Of a stretch of DNA of 13,017 bases, positions 6,600 to 13,017 are shown piece after piece. Numbering within the stretch: the first letter of the stretch is position 1; the number at the start of each line of letters is the position of its first letter. Under the pieces are notes generated by a model. It did no database searches. It had not been told where the DNA came from and saw nothing but the letters and a program-made list of their open reading frames with translations. Origin of the DNA: an uncultured Eubacteriales bacterium (GTDB lineage: Bacteria; Bacillota; Clostridia; Peptostreptococcales; Anaerovoracaceae); NCBI GenBank assembly GCA_959021945.1, contig CAUEYG010000010.1, forward strand, positions 1 through 13,017. The letters are read 5' to 3'. A program made the position numbers and the translations under genes.

Positions 6600-8375
6600 A
6601 TGAAACAGAAAAGCTGGCTTCGTATTTTGCTGTCTTTTGCTTCACCCTGTAAGGGAAAAATGGTTCTTTCTGTTTTGTGCGCGATTTTAAGCGTAGGAGG
6701 AGGATTTGTCCCGTATTTGGGGATTTACCGGATTCTTTGCCTGTTTATTGAAGAAACCGCCACATTAGAAGGAATCGTCTTTTGGAGCGGGGTGTGCATG
6801 GCAGGCTATGTTGTCAAAATCATTTTTTACGGCATATCTACAGTGCTGTCCCATGTTTCCGCCTATACGATTTTGGAAGGCCTGCGCCTGAAATTGGCGG
6901 ACTGTCTTATGCAGGCCCCTCTTGGGGAAGTATTGGCAAGACCTGTTGGCGCCTTAAAAAATACAGTGGTGGATCGGGTGGAGGATGTGGAACCTCCCCT
7001 GGCTCATATGATTCCGGAGCTGTCTTCCAATTTGCTGCTTCCCATAGTCGTTATCGCGGCTCTGTTTGTCCTGGACTGGAGAATGGGGCTGGCGGCGCTT
7101 GTTACGATTCCGGCGGCGCTGGTTCCTCTGTCTGCGGGCATGAAAACGTATAACGCCAACTACGCCGCTTACATGGAATCCAACAACCATGTCAACAGCG
7201 TGATCGTGGAATATGTAGAAGGTATTGAGGTGGTAAAGGCCTTTAACCAGACTACCAGCTCTTACGAAAAATTCGCGGGGGCAGTAACTTCCTTTCGGGA
7301 TTTTACCATGGAGTGGTTCAAAAGTACCTGGGTAGCCATGAACCTTACCTTTTCTATTTTGCCCACAACACTGCTGGGTACCTTGCCGGTAGGCGTAGCG
7401 CTGTATATAAAGGGAAGTCTGGAACCGGCGCAGCTGGCCCTCTGCCTTATGCTTGCCCTTGGAATTGTAGGGCCTCTGATGAAAGCGACACAATTTGTCA
7501 ATGAGATGAAGAGCATGGAATACGCTGTGCGGGACGCCCGTCAGCTGCTGGATATGAAACAGCTTCCGCAGCAGACCCAGGGGCAGCCGGGCCGCGGCGG
7601 AGAAATCCGGATGAAGCAGGTATCCTTTTCCTATGAGGAGGGAAAAGAAGTACTGTCTGATTTGAATCTGATCCTGCCGGAAGGCAGCTTCACCGCTTTG
7701 GTGGGACCGTCAGGCGGGGGAAAGTCTACGGTGGCAAGACTTATTGCCCGCCTTTGGGATGTTGACCGGGGAAGTGTTTCTATCGGAGGCGTGGACATTC
7801 GGGACATGACGCTGAAACAGCTGGCTGATCAGGTGAGTTTTGTGACCCAGGATAATTTTCTCTTTGCTTGTTCCCTAAAAGAAAATATTCGTCTTGGGAA
7901 TCCAAAGGCAACGGATAAGCAGGTTTTAGACGCCGCAAAGGCGGCCCAGTGTCAGGAATTTATCCGTCGTCTGCCGAAAGGCTGGGACACGCCTGCGGGA
8001 GAAGCGGGAAAACAGCTGTCCGGCGGAGAAAGGCAGAGAATTGCCATTGCCAGGGCGATCTTAAAAGACGCTTCCGTAATCATCTTAGACGAGGCCACGG
8101 CCTTTACCGACCCGGAAAACGAGGACAGGATTCAGCAATCGATTATGGCTCTGTGCCAGGGGAAAACCCTTTTGGTTATTGCTCACCGGCTGTCTACTAT
8201 TCAAAACGCGGATCAAATCGTGGTTCTAAAAGACGGAAAGATAGAAGATGTGGGAACGCAGAGGGAACTGCTTGAACGCTGCCCGCTGTACAGACAGATG
8301 TGGCAGGCTCATATCGGCGCCCGGAACTGGGCTGTTGGCGCTCAGGCGAGAGAGGGGGAGAGTACTGGTGTTTAA
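6600..8375 (+). CDS. ABC half-transporter, membrane plus ATPase domain, siderophore-importer-like (first subunit)
   Basis: Inner-membrane protein of 591 residues with the exporter fold: a membrane domain (about 1-315) fused to an ATPase domain (about 335-575). The ATPase has Walker A GPSGGGKS (369-376), Q-loop Gln417, signature LSGGE (473-477), Walker B IILDE (494-498) and switch His529, all intact. The D-loop region reads DEATAFTDPENE, where common exporters have SALD. I associate such ...DPENE variants with the YbtPQ/IrtAB siderophore importers. The start has AAAAGGAG 7 bases upstream. Its stop lies inside the next gene, which encodes a partner of the same size, so the two probably form a heterodimer. 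Import of a metal complex is the favoured role from context; drug or peptide export remains possible. Confidence 0.88.
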   Translation: MKQKSWLRILLSFASPCKGKMVLSVLCAILSVGGGFVPYLGIYRILCLFIEETATLEGIVFWSGVCMAGYVVKIIFYGISTVLSHVSAYTILEGLRLKLADCLMQAPLGEVLARPVGALKNTVVDRVEDVEPPLAHMIPELSSNLLLPIVVIAALFVLDWRMGLAALVTIPAALVPLSAGMKTYNANYAAYMESNNHVNSVIVEYVEGIEVVKAFNQTTSSYEKFAGAVTSFRDFTMEWFKSTWVAMNLTFSILPTTLLGTLPVGVALYIKGSLEPAQLALCLMLALGIVGPLMKATQFVNEMKSMEYAVRDARQLLDMKQLPQQTQGQPGRGGEIRMKQVSFSYEEGKEVLSDLNLILPEGSFTALVGPSGGGKSTVARLIARLWDVDRGSVSIGGVDIRDMTLKQLADQVSFVTQDNFLFACSLKENIRLGNPKATDKQVLDAAKAAQCQEFIRRLPKGWDTPAGEAGKQLSGGERQRIAIARAILKDASVIILDEATAFTDPENEDRIQQSIMALCQGKTLLVIAHRLSTIQNADQIVVLKDGKIEDVGTQRELLERCPLYRQMWQAHIGARNWAVGAQAREGESTGV

Positions 8376-10140
8376 AAATATTGGAAGAATCCTGAACTGG
8401 ATGGGAGACTACAAGGCCAGACTTTATTGGGGCTTTGTTTGTTCCTTTTTTTCTACATGGTGTACAGCCGGGCCTGTTATGCTGGCAGCCTGGGCCCTGG
8501 GAAAGATAATAGAAGAAGAGCAGGGCGGCGAGCCAGTGGAAACCAGCCTTGTTTGGCTGTGCTTGGGCGGCGTGATCCTGCTGATCTTTCTTCGCTTTTT
8601 ACTTACTTATGGGAAAAACAGGCTGCAGGAAAGCATTGGAACCGAACGGGCCGCCGATGAACGGATTTCCATCGGGGAGATTTTAAAACGAGTGTCCTTG
8701 GGATATTTTTCCGAAAACAATATCGGCGATATTCTGGCGGCGGCGACTACAGAGCTTTCTGTTCTGGAACTGCAGGCTCCGAAAATGATCGACGCGGTAG
8801 TAAACGGATATATTCAAGTGGTGGCTATCATCTGCTGTCTTGCCTTTTTCTGCCCGCCCGCGGCCTTGGCCGCTATCATCGGGGTAGTGCTTTCCGCCGG
8901 AGCGTTGTGGGGGATAAACAGACAGAGCCGCCGGACCGCTCCTGTTAATCATAAGGCAAAAGAAGACTTGTCGGCGGCAACTATTGAGTACGTTCACGGT
9001 CTTTCCGTGGTAAAATCCTTTGGCCAGGAGGGCGCTTCCGTAAGGAGGTTTCGCCGGGCCAGGGAAGATAATCGGAAGATCTGTATTAAAAATGAATTCG
9101 GCTTTGTTCCCTGGAACTGTCTGCACCTGTTTTTCTTAAAGGGCGCGGCAGCAGCGCTGGTGCTGATCGCCGCCCGGGAGACCCTGGCGGGCAGACTGGA
9201 GCTTTCCATGCTGCTGATGGCGGCTATGTTTTCCTTTACTATTTTCGCAGGTGTGGAAAACATGAATGACGCGGCTCATGTACTGTCGATTATTGATTCT
9301 GCTATGAACAAGCTGGAAGAAATAAAAGACGCGGAATTTATTGATTCTGACGGAAGGAAAGTAAAGCCGCAGCAGTATGACATCGCTTTCCGCCATGTCT
9401 CCTTTGGTTATGGAAAACGGCAGGTGCTGAGGGATGTTTCCTTTCACATACCGGAGAATACGACGACTGCTATTGTCGGTCCGTCAGGCAGCGGAAAGTC
9501 GACTATCAGCAACCTCATGGCCAGGTTCTATGATGTACAGGAGGGTGAAATTTTAATCGGCGGGCATAATGTAAAAGAATTTACCTGCGACAGTCTGCTG
9601 CAGAATATTTCTATGGTATTTCAAAATGTATACCTGTTTCATGATACGGTCCGCAATAACATTAAGTTTGGCAAGCCAGGCGCTGCGGATGAGGAAATGA
9701 CAGCCGCCGCAAAAGCCGCCCGCTGTCACGATTTCATTATGTCCCTTCCAAAAGGATATGACACCCTAATCGGAGAAGGGGGAAGCAGTCTTTCCGGCGG
9801 AGAAAAACAGCGGATCTCTATTGCCAGAGCCATTTTAAAAGACGCGCCGATCATTATTCTGGATGAGGCGACGGCCAGTGTGGATCCGGAAAACGAGCAT
9901 GAAATTCAGGCCGCTATTTCCGCTTTGGTACACGGTAAGACCATTATTACGATTGCCCACCGGCTGACGACCATTGAACAGGCGGATCAGATTCTGGTAG
10001 TGGAAGATGGAAGGATTGTTCAGCGGGGGACGCACCAAGAGCTGAAAGAGCGGGAAGGCGTATACAAGAATTTTATTTCAATCCGGCAGAACGCGGAAGG
10101 CTGGGCCTTCGGCAGAAAAAAGCGTAATCCCAGAGATTAA
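8368..10140 (+). CDS. ABC half-transporter, membrane plus ATPase domain, siderophore-importer-like (second subunit)
   Basis: Partner subunit of 590 residues with the same architecture: membrane domain about 1-320, ATPase domain about 335-575. Walker A GPSGSGKS (371-378), Q-loop Gln419, signature LSGGE (475-479), Walker B IILDE (496-500) and switch His531 are intact; the D-loop region is DEATASVDPENE. Both subunits keep the catalytic Glu, so neither ATP site looks degenerate. I chose GTG at 8368: GGGGGAG lies 7 bases upstream, the protein then begins with FKNIGRILNWMGDY as expected for this family, and its size matches the partner. An in-frame ATG at 8248 would add 40 residues that merely overlap the previous gene. 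The start overlaps the previous stop by 8 bases, implying coupled translation in equal amounts. Confidence 0.88.
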   Translation: MFKNIGRILNWMGDYKARLYWGFVCSFFSTWCTAGPVMLAAWALGKIIEEEQGGEPVETSLVWLCLGGVILLIFLRFLLTYGKNRLQESIGTERAADERISIGEILKRVSLGYFSENNIGDILAAATTELSVLELQAPKMIDAVVNGYIQVVAIICCLAFFCPPAALAAIIGVVLSAGALWGINRQSRRTAPVNHKAKEDLSAATIEYVHGLSVVKSFGQEGASVRRFRRAREDNRKICIKNEFGFVPWNCLHLFFLKGAAAALVLIAARETLAGRLELSMLLMAAMFSFTIFAGVENMNDAAHVLSIIDSAMNKLEEIKDAEFIDSDGRKVKPQQYDIAFRHVSFGYGKRQVLRDVSFHIPENTTTAIVGPSGSGKSTISNLMARFYDVQEGEILIGGHNVKEFTCDSLLQNISMVFQNVYLFHDTVRNNIKFGKPGAADEEMTAAAKAARCHDFIMSLPKGYDTLIGEGGSSLSGGEKQRISIARAILKDAPIIILDEATASVDPENEHEIQAAISALVHGKTIITIAHRLTTIEQADQILVVEDGRIVQRGTHQELKEREGVYKNFISIRQNAEGWAFGRKKRNPRD

Positions 10141-10159
10141 GGAAAATTACTTTTTCGGA

Positions 10160-10225
10160 CTGCGGGTTTGCTCAGGCGTCCTTTCTTTTTTCAAGGAAAA
10201 GGCTGGCAGACCCGCAGCCTCCTGT
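10160..10225 (+). terminator. Long hairpin after the ABC pair, probable terminator
   Basis: CTGCGGGTTTGC (10160-10171) pairs with GCAGACCCGCAG (10206-10217), twelve pairs with one G-U. The 34-base loop carries its own small hairpin (TCCTT with AAGGA) around a T-rich run. The downstream tract is only CTCCTGTTTTG, a weak T run, so termination may be partial. It lies 19 bases after the stop of the second ABC gene. Confidence 0.55.
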
Positions 10226-10235
10226 TTTGCCTGAA

Positions 10236-10285
10236 TTGCGTTTAAACGCAAGGTATAGTATAATCTTTAGTTAGTTAAAACTAAT
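10236..10285 (+). promoter_or_regulatory. Promoter and operator of the second AraC gene
   Basis: TTGCGT (10236-10241) and TATAAT (10259-10264) are separated by 17 bases, a good sigma-A promoter. Five bases after the -10 box lies GTTAGTTAAAACTAAT (10270-10285), the GTTAG-N6-CTAAT form of the site found at the two other promoters of the locus. The 17 bases TAGTTAGTTAAAACTAA (10268-10284) are identical to those at 11320-11336. The site covers the expected transcription start and ends 17 bases before the start codon, so a bound protein would block initiation. Confidence 0.75.
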
Positions 10286-10302
10286 ATAAGAGAGAAACAG
10301 GG

Positions 10303-11259
10303 ATGGACTACTTAGATATTAAAACCTTATACGGCGGAAATACAGAGGAAATCGCAGAGGACCTTTATGAAACCAGACATGGAAAAGGAAAGGGACTGGT
10401 AAAGCGATACGCGCTCTTTGAGGGGATCTGGCTCTATCGAATGGATCTCTTTGTGGAGAGCCTTGATTACAGCCATACGCCCATGGACTTTTCCCGTGAT
10501 CTGATTACCATCAATCACTGTGAAAAAGGCCGTTTTGAAGGAGAGTTTCAAAACGGGGAGTTTGTTTATCTGGGAGAAGGGGATATGGCAGTGAACATGC
10601 CGGAAAAAACAGTTATCCGCAATTCCTTTCCGTTAGGTCGTTTCCGCGGAATTATGATCGTTATGGAGATTGGAAAAGCCCAGGAGGCGATGAAAAGGCT
10701 GGGAAACGCTATGGGCGGCATTCCTTTTGATTTTCGCCAGCTGCGGGACCGACTGTTATCAGGAAATCAACTGGTTATTTATCGGAATTCCAGGGGCCTT
10801 TCCCGGATTTCTTCTCAGCTGTATCAGGAGCGAATCTGGGAAGAGGAATTTTATTTGAAACTTAAAACCCTGGAGCTGCTTTATTATCTTTCTTCCCAAA
10901 AGGAAGAGGCTCCGGAGCCAGGCCGCTATTTCAGCAGGAATCAGGTACAGACAGTGAAAGAAATCCGGAAGTTCCTTACCGAACATTTGGGCAACCGGTA
11001 TACGCTGGCGGAATTATCGGAGCGGTTTTCCATACCGTTGACTTCTCTAAAGGAGTGTTTTAAAGCTGTTTACGGAATGCCGGTAAACGCTTATATGCGA
11101 AATTTCCGGCTGGATACGGCGGCGGATCTTCTGCGGAGCACAAACCGATCCGTCGCGGAGATTGCCGAACAGGTTGGTTATGTTAATCAAAGCAAATTCG
11201 CTCAGGCCTTTCGGCGAAAAATGCTGGTTTCTCCCATTGCGTACAGAAATAAAAATTGA
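10303..11259 (+). CDS. AraC-family transcriptional regulator (second of two)
   Basis: DNA-binding protein of 318 residues, paralogous to the first AraC protein. The C-terminal region (about 212-318) holds the double helix-turn-helix, with helix pairs near 232-257 and 283-305 and the family pattern IAEQVGYVNQSKFAQAFRR. The IPLTS turn of the first helix pair is the same in both paralogues. The N-terminal 200 residues are related between the two proteins but match no sensor domain I can name. The ribosome site is weak (AGAGAG and CAGGG before ATG), so the protein is probably made in small amounts. It has its own promoter with the shared operator, and its gene is followed by a hairpin terminator, making it a single-gene unit between the ABC pair and the methyltransferase. 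Confidence 0.88.
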   Translation: MDYLDIKTLYGGNTEEIAEDLYETRHGKGKGLVKRYALFEGIWLYRMDLFVESLDYSHTPMDFSRDLITINHCEKGRFEGEFQNGEFVYLGEGDMAVNMPEKTVIRNSFPLGRFRGIMIVMEIGKAQEAMKRLGNAMGGIPFDFRQLRDRLLSGNQLVIYRNSRGLSRISSQLYQERIWEEEFYLKLKTLELLYYLSSQKEEAPEPGRYFSRNQVQTVKEIRKFLTEHLGNRYTLAELSERFSIPLTSLKECFKAVYGMPVNAYMRNFRLDTAADLLRSTNRSVAEIAEQVGYVNQSKFAQAFRRKMLVSPIAYRNKN

Positions 11260-11278
11260 CTTGGCGGAGCGAAAGATG

Positions 11279-11310
11279 GCCGGGAGGATTAACTCCTTTC
11301 CGGCTCTTTT
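11279..11310 (+). terminator. Intrinsic terminator of the second AraC gene, overlapping the next promoter
   Basis: GCCGG (11279-11283) pairs with CCGGC (11300-11304) and the stem continues inward through G-U and A-T pairs to about 11287/11296. TCTTTTGTT follows. The right arm and T run occupy the spacer between the -35 and -10 regions of the methyltransferase promoter, so terminator and promoter share DNA. Confidence 0.6.
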
Positions 11311-11344
11311 GTTATACTCTAGTTAGTTAAAACTAACAAAGGAG
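11289..11344 (+). promoter_or_regulatory. Promoter and operator of the methyltransferase gene
   Basis: TATACT (11313-11318) is a good -10 box; TTAACT (11289-11294) is a modest -35 box at 18 bases. Three bases after the -10 box lies the perfect inverted repeat GTTAGTTAAAACTAAC (11322-11337), arms of seven bases around AA. It is the most symmetric of the three GTTAG-N6-CTAAC/T sites in the window. AAAGGAG (11338-11344) follows directly and serves the start codon at 11354. Confidence 0.75.
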
Positions 11345-11353
11345 TGAAAAAGA

Positions 11354-12355
11354 ATGAATAAAAAAAGCGTATGGGAACAGCTGACGCAGCTTCCCTTTTT
11401 GTCACTGTATACAAAGCTGGTGAATTCCGCCATGGAACTGGATGTTTTTTCCCATCTGAGGGAAAAGAAAACCGCCGGGGAGCTGGCTGGAGAAATGGGC
11501 TGGAACGCCATGAGCACTGATTATTTTCTGAAGGCCCTTACTTCCATCGGCTTTCTGAAAAAAGAGGGAGATGCTTTTGTCAACACAGAGGAAGCGGAGC
11601 AGTATCTGGTAAAGGGAAAGCCGGAATATCTTGGGGGATTTCTTCTCTATTACAGTTTAAACGAAGGGAATATGCCGATGGATGTGGTTAAGCTGGTAAC
11701 AGAAGGACCGCAGCCTATGCAGCAGGACGCTATGGACGAACAGCTTGACTTCAGCAAACACGGAGCCATGATGAGGCAGGCCCAGGCAGGATACAGGCAG
11801 CAGGAGCTGCTTAGTATTGTCCGCAGTCTTCCGGAGAATAAACAGATTCGGCGGATCTTAGATGCAGGCTGCGCCACAGGTCTTTTAGGACTTGCGGTAA
11901 TCGGTGATGAGGGGAGCCGAAGCGGTGTCCTCTTTGATATGCTGCCGGCGCAGCTTTTGGAGGAGTCCATTGAGATGACCTGCATGAAGGGCCGGGCAAA
12001 GGCGGTAAGCGGCTATTTTATGAAGGATGATCTGGGAGAAGGCTATGATCTGATTCTGGCAGTATCCGTTATGCTCTTTGCTAAAGGAAACATGGAGCAC
12101 CTGATGAAAAAGTTTTATGAGGCGCTCAACCCGGACGGCGTTTTAGTGGTAATTTCCGAAGGCCTTGAGCCGGATATTACAGGTCCGTGGGATATGGTAA
12201 TGGGATACCTACCTTATTATCTCCAGGGTATGGATCTGGGCGTGAAAAAGGACGAAGCGGCAAAGGCCGCCAGAGAGGCAGGCTTTACCAGATTTGAAAA
12301 ACGGACACAGCTTCTCTGTTCCGGTATACAGGATATTGATATTATCAGGAAATAG
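11354..12355 (+). CDS. SAM-dependent methyltransferase with winged-helix N-terminal domain
   Basis: Cytosolic protein of 333 residues. Residues about 15-90 read as a winged-helix dimerisation domain like those of small-molecule O-methyltransferases (SAMELDVFSHL, ALTSIGFLKKEGDAFV). Residues about 160-333 are a Rossmann-type methyltransferase: motif I ILDAGCATG (168-176), an acidic residue at the end of the second strand (Asp195), and a later hydrophobic strand YDLILAVSVMLFA. The catalytic His common in plant-type O-methyltransferases is not apparent, so the acceptor may not be a simple phenol. It has its own promoter with the operator shared by the transporter locus, and AAAGGAG 9 bases before the start. 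I infer that it acts on a compound handled by the transporters, such as a metallophore or tetrapyrrole, but the acceptor is unknown. Confidence 0.85.
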   Translation: MNKKSVWEQLTQLPFLSLYTKLVNSAMELDVFSHLREKKTAGELAGEMGWNAMSTDYFLKALTSIGFLKKEGDAFVNTEEAEQYLVKGKPEYLGGFLLYYSLNEGNMPMDVVKLVTEGPQPMQQDAMDEQLDFSKHGAMMRQAQAGYRQQELLSIVRSLPENKQIRRILDAGCATGLLGLAVIGDEGSRSGVLFDMLPAQLLEESIEMTCMKGRAKAVSGYFMKDDLGEGYDLILAVSVMLFAKGNMEHLMKKFYEALNPDGVLVVISEGLEPDITGPWDMVMGYLPYYLQGMDLGVKKDEAAKAAREAGFTRFEKRTQLLCSGIQDIDIIRK

Positions 12356-12387
12356 GCAGGAGCAATATTTATTGGACAGTGTTGGTA

Positions 12388-12409
12388 CTGAAAAGCTTCA
12401 GGCGTTTTT
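12388..12409 (+). terminator. Weak hairpin with T run after the methyltransferase gene
   Basis: CTGAA (12388-12392) pairs with TTCAG (12397-12401) around a 4-base loop, then GCG and five T (12405-12409). The stem is short and the T run is set off by three bases, so this is only a candidate terminator. Confidence 0.35.
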
Positions 12410-12455
12410 CTCCCAAATAGACCAAAAAAGATAGTACTCTTTCGCTCTGGAAGTC

Positions 12456-12483
12456 TTGGATTTTTCTTATAACGTGTTATAAT
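12456..12483 (+). promoter_or_regulatory. Promoter of the last gene with a palindrome over the -10 box
   Basis: TTGGAT (12456-12461) and TATAAT (12478-12483) are 16 bases apart, a good promoter for the gene starting at 12540. TTATAACGTGTTATAA (12467-12482) is a perfect palindrome with seven-base arms and covers most of the -10 box, as expected of a repressor site. It differs from the GTTAG-N6-CTAAC sites, so this gene is probably controlled by another protein. Confidence 0.6.
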
Positions 12484-12539
12484 GGGAAAGATTGGGGTAT
12501 AAAAGAAAAAGCAATCAAAAGGAGGGAGCAGAAATTAAA

Positions 12540-13017
12540 ATGAGATGTACAACATGCAGTAAAGACTCCTGTTATGTAAAAAACAGTTCAAAAAAAGAAA
12601 ATTGTCCGCAGGAACGGCCTGAAATTCATTTTCAGAAATTGACCATGGCAGATCAGAAAAAGCTGGAACCATATTTTTCCATGAGACCAAACCAAATTTG
12701 TGACAGCAGCTTTTTAGATATTTTCCTTTGGAGCAAAGCAAATCAATTAGAATACTGCTTGATCGAGGGAAAGGCAATTTTGTGGAAGATGAAACTGGAT
12801 GGGGAGGTTTATACAGTAATGCCATCCTGCAGAGAAGAAGATCTTCCTTATTATTTTAATGTGGTCCAGGACTATTTTAATAAAGAACTGGAGCGCCCGG
12901 TGAAAATTTTCCTTGCGGATGTAGAAGCCGTAACGTACTTAGATCTTGAAAACAATCCTTATTATCGGATTAGTAAACAAGAGGATTTGAAGGATTACCT
13001 TTACGATGCCGAAAAAT
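12540..13017 (+). CDS. DUF2156-like protein, 5' part only, with cysteine-rich N-terminus
   Basis: The first 159 codons are inside the window and the frame runs off the right edge. From about residue 30 the sequence resembles the DUF2156 family (GNAT-like fold, related to the C-terminal domain of lysyl-phosphatidylglycerol synthase): FQKLTMADQKKLEPYF, then CDSSFLDIFLWSK and a strand pattern after it. Before it lies a short basic segment with Cys3, Cys6, Cys11 and Cys22, which could bind a metal. GGAGGG lies 13 bases before the ATG, longer than usual; the next in-frame ATG is at residue 36, inside the domain, so 12540 is still the best start. Base composition is more AT-rich than in the transport locus. 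The function is unknown. Confidence 0.7.
   Translation, partial: MRCTTCSKDSCYVKNSSKKENCPQERPEIHFQKLTMADQKKLEPYFSMRPNQICDSSFLDIFLWSKANQLEYCLIEGKAILWKMKLDGEVYTVMPSCREEDLPYYFNVVQDYFNKELERPVKIFLADVEAVTYLDLENNPYYRISKQEDLKDYLYDAEK

Noticed and set aside
6954..7493. Minus-strand frame of 179 codons opposite the first ABC gene
   Set aside because: It lies wholly opposite a well-supported coding region, with no recognisable domain. The same holds for the minus-strand frames at 4664-5131, 4857-5261 and 8683-9126.
8248..8367. Longer start (ATG at 8248) for the second ABC gene
   Set aside because: It adds 40 residues with no membrane-protein character that overlap the end of the previous gene. GTG at 8368 has a good ribosome site and gives matching subunit sizes.
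6600..10140. Multidrug exporter as the default call for the ABC pair
   Set aside because: The fold allows it, but the D-loop sequence, the ECF and AraC neighbours and the shared regulation favour an importer role. It is kept as an alternative in the gene entries.
12535..12825. Minus-strand frame of 96 codons near the right edge
   Set aside because: It is opposite the DUF2156-like frame, which has a promoter, a ribosome site and family-like sequence; the minus-strand product looks random.
1..13017. Transposons, integrases, CRISPR arrays, tRNA or rRNA genes
   Set aside because: I looked for transposase-like proteins, regularly spaced repeats and conserved RNA segments and found none.

Overview
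The window looks like chromosomal DNA of a strict anaerobe of the Bacillota, most likely class Clostridia. The reasons are a glycyl radical enzyme of the arylacetate decarboxylase type, strong AGGAGG ribosome sites, TATAAT-type promoters, T-rich intrinsic terminators, and an ECF-type S component of the MptD/Trep_Strep kind. All recognised genes are on the + strand. No tRNA, rRNA, insertion sequence or CRISPR array was seen.

Layout. (1) 1-2562: a single glycyl radical enzyme gene ending in a strong terminator. A relative of 4-hydroxyphenylacetate decarboxylase large subunit is the best reading, but no small subunit or activating enzyme lies in the window. (2) 2563-2811: a non-coding stretch with a protein-like minus-strand remnant and the promoter of the next operon. 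(3) 2812-6460: an ECF importer (S component, T component, fused double ATPase) followed by an AraC-family regulator. (4) 6600-10140: two overlapping ABC half-transporter genes, each with a membrane domain and an ATPase domain, of the exporter fold but with D-loops like those I recall from siderophore importers (YbtPQ/IrtAB type). (5) 10303-11259: a second AraC-family regulator, paralogous to the first. (6) 11354-12355: a SAM-dependent methyltransferase with a winged-helix N-terminal domain. (7) 12540 to the right edge: the start of a DUF2156-like gene with a small cysteine-rich N-terminus.

How the genes fit together. Parts 3 to 6 look like one functional locus. Three promoters (before the S component, the second AraC gene and the methyltransferase gene) carry the same kind of inverted repeat, GTTAG-N6-CTAAC/T, just after the -10 box and 16-20 bases before the start codon; two of them share an identical 17-base block. 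This suggests that one repressor, not encoded in the window, controls all three units, with the two AraC proteins as further, perhaps ligand-responsive, regulators. An ECF trio beside a pair of importer-like ABC half-transporters resembles iron, heme or metallophore uptake loci of streptococci and clostridia as I recall them. I infer a metal-complex or tetrapyrrole uptake and processing system in which the methyltransferase modifies the imported compound, but nothing in the sequence fixes the substrate.

Base composition changes along the window. The first gene and the last are AT-rich, while 2812-12355 is visibly more GC-rich, so the transport locus may have a separate history from its flanks.
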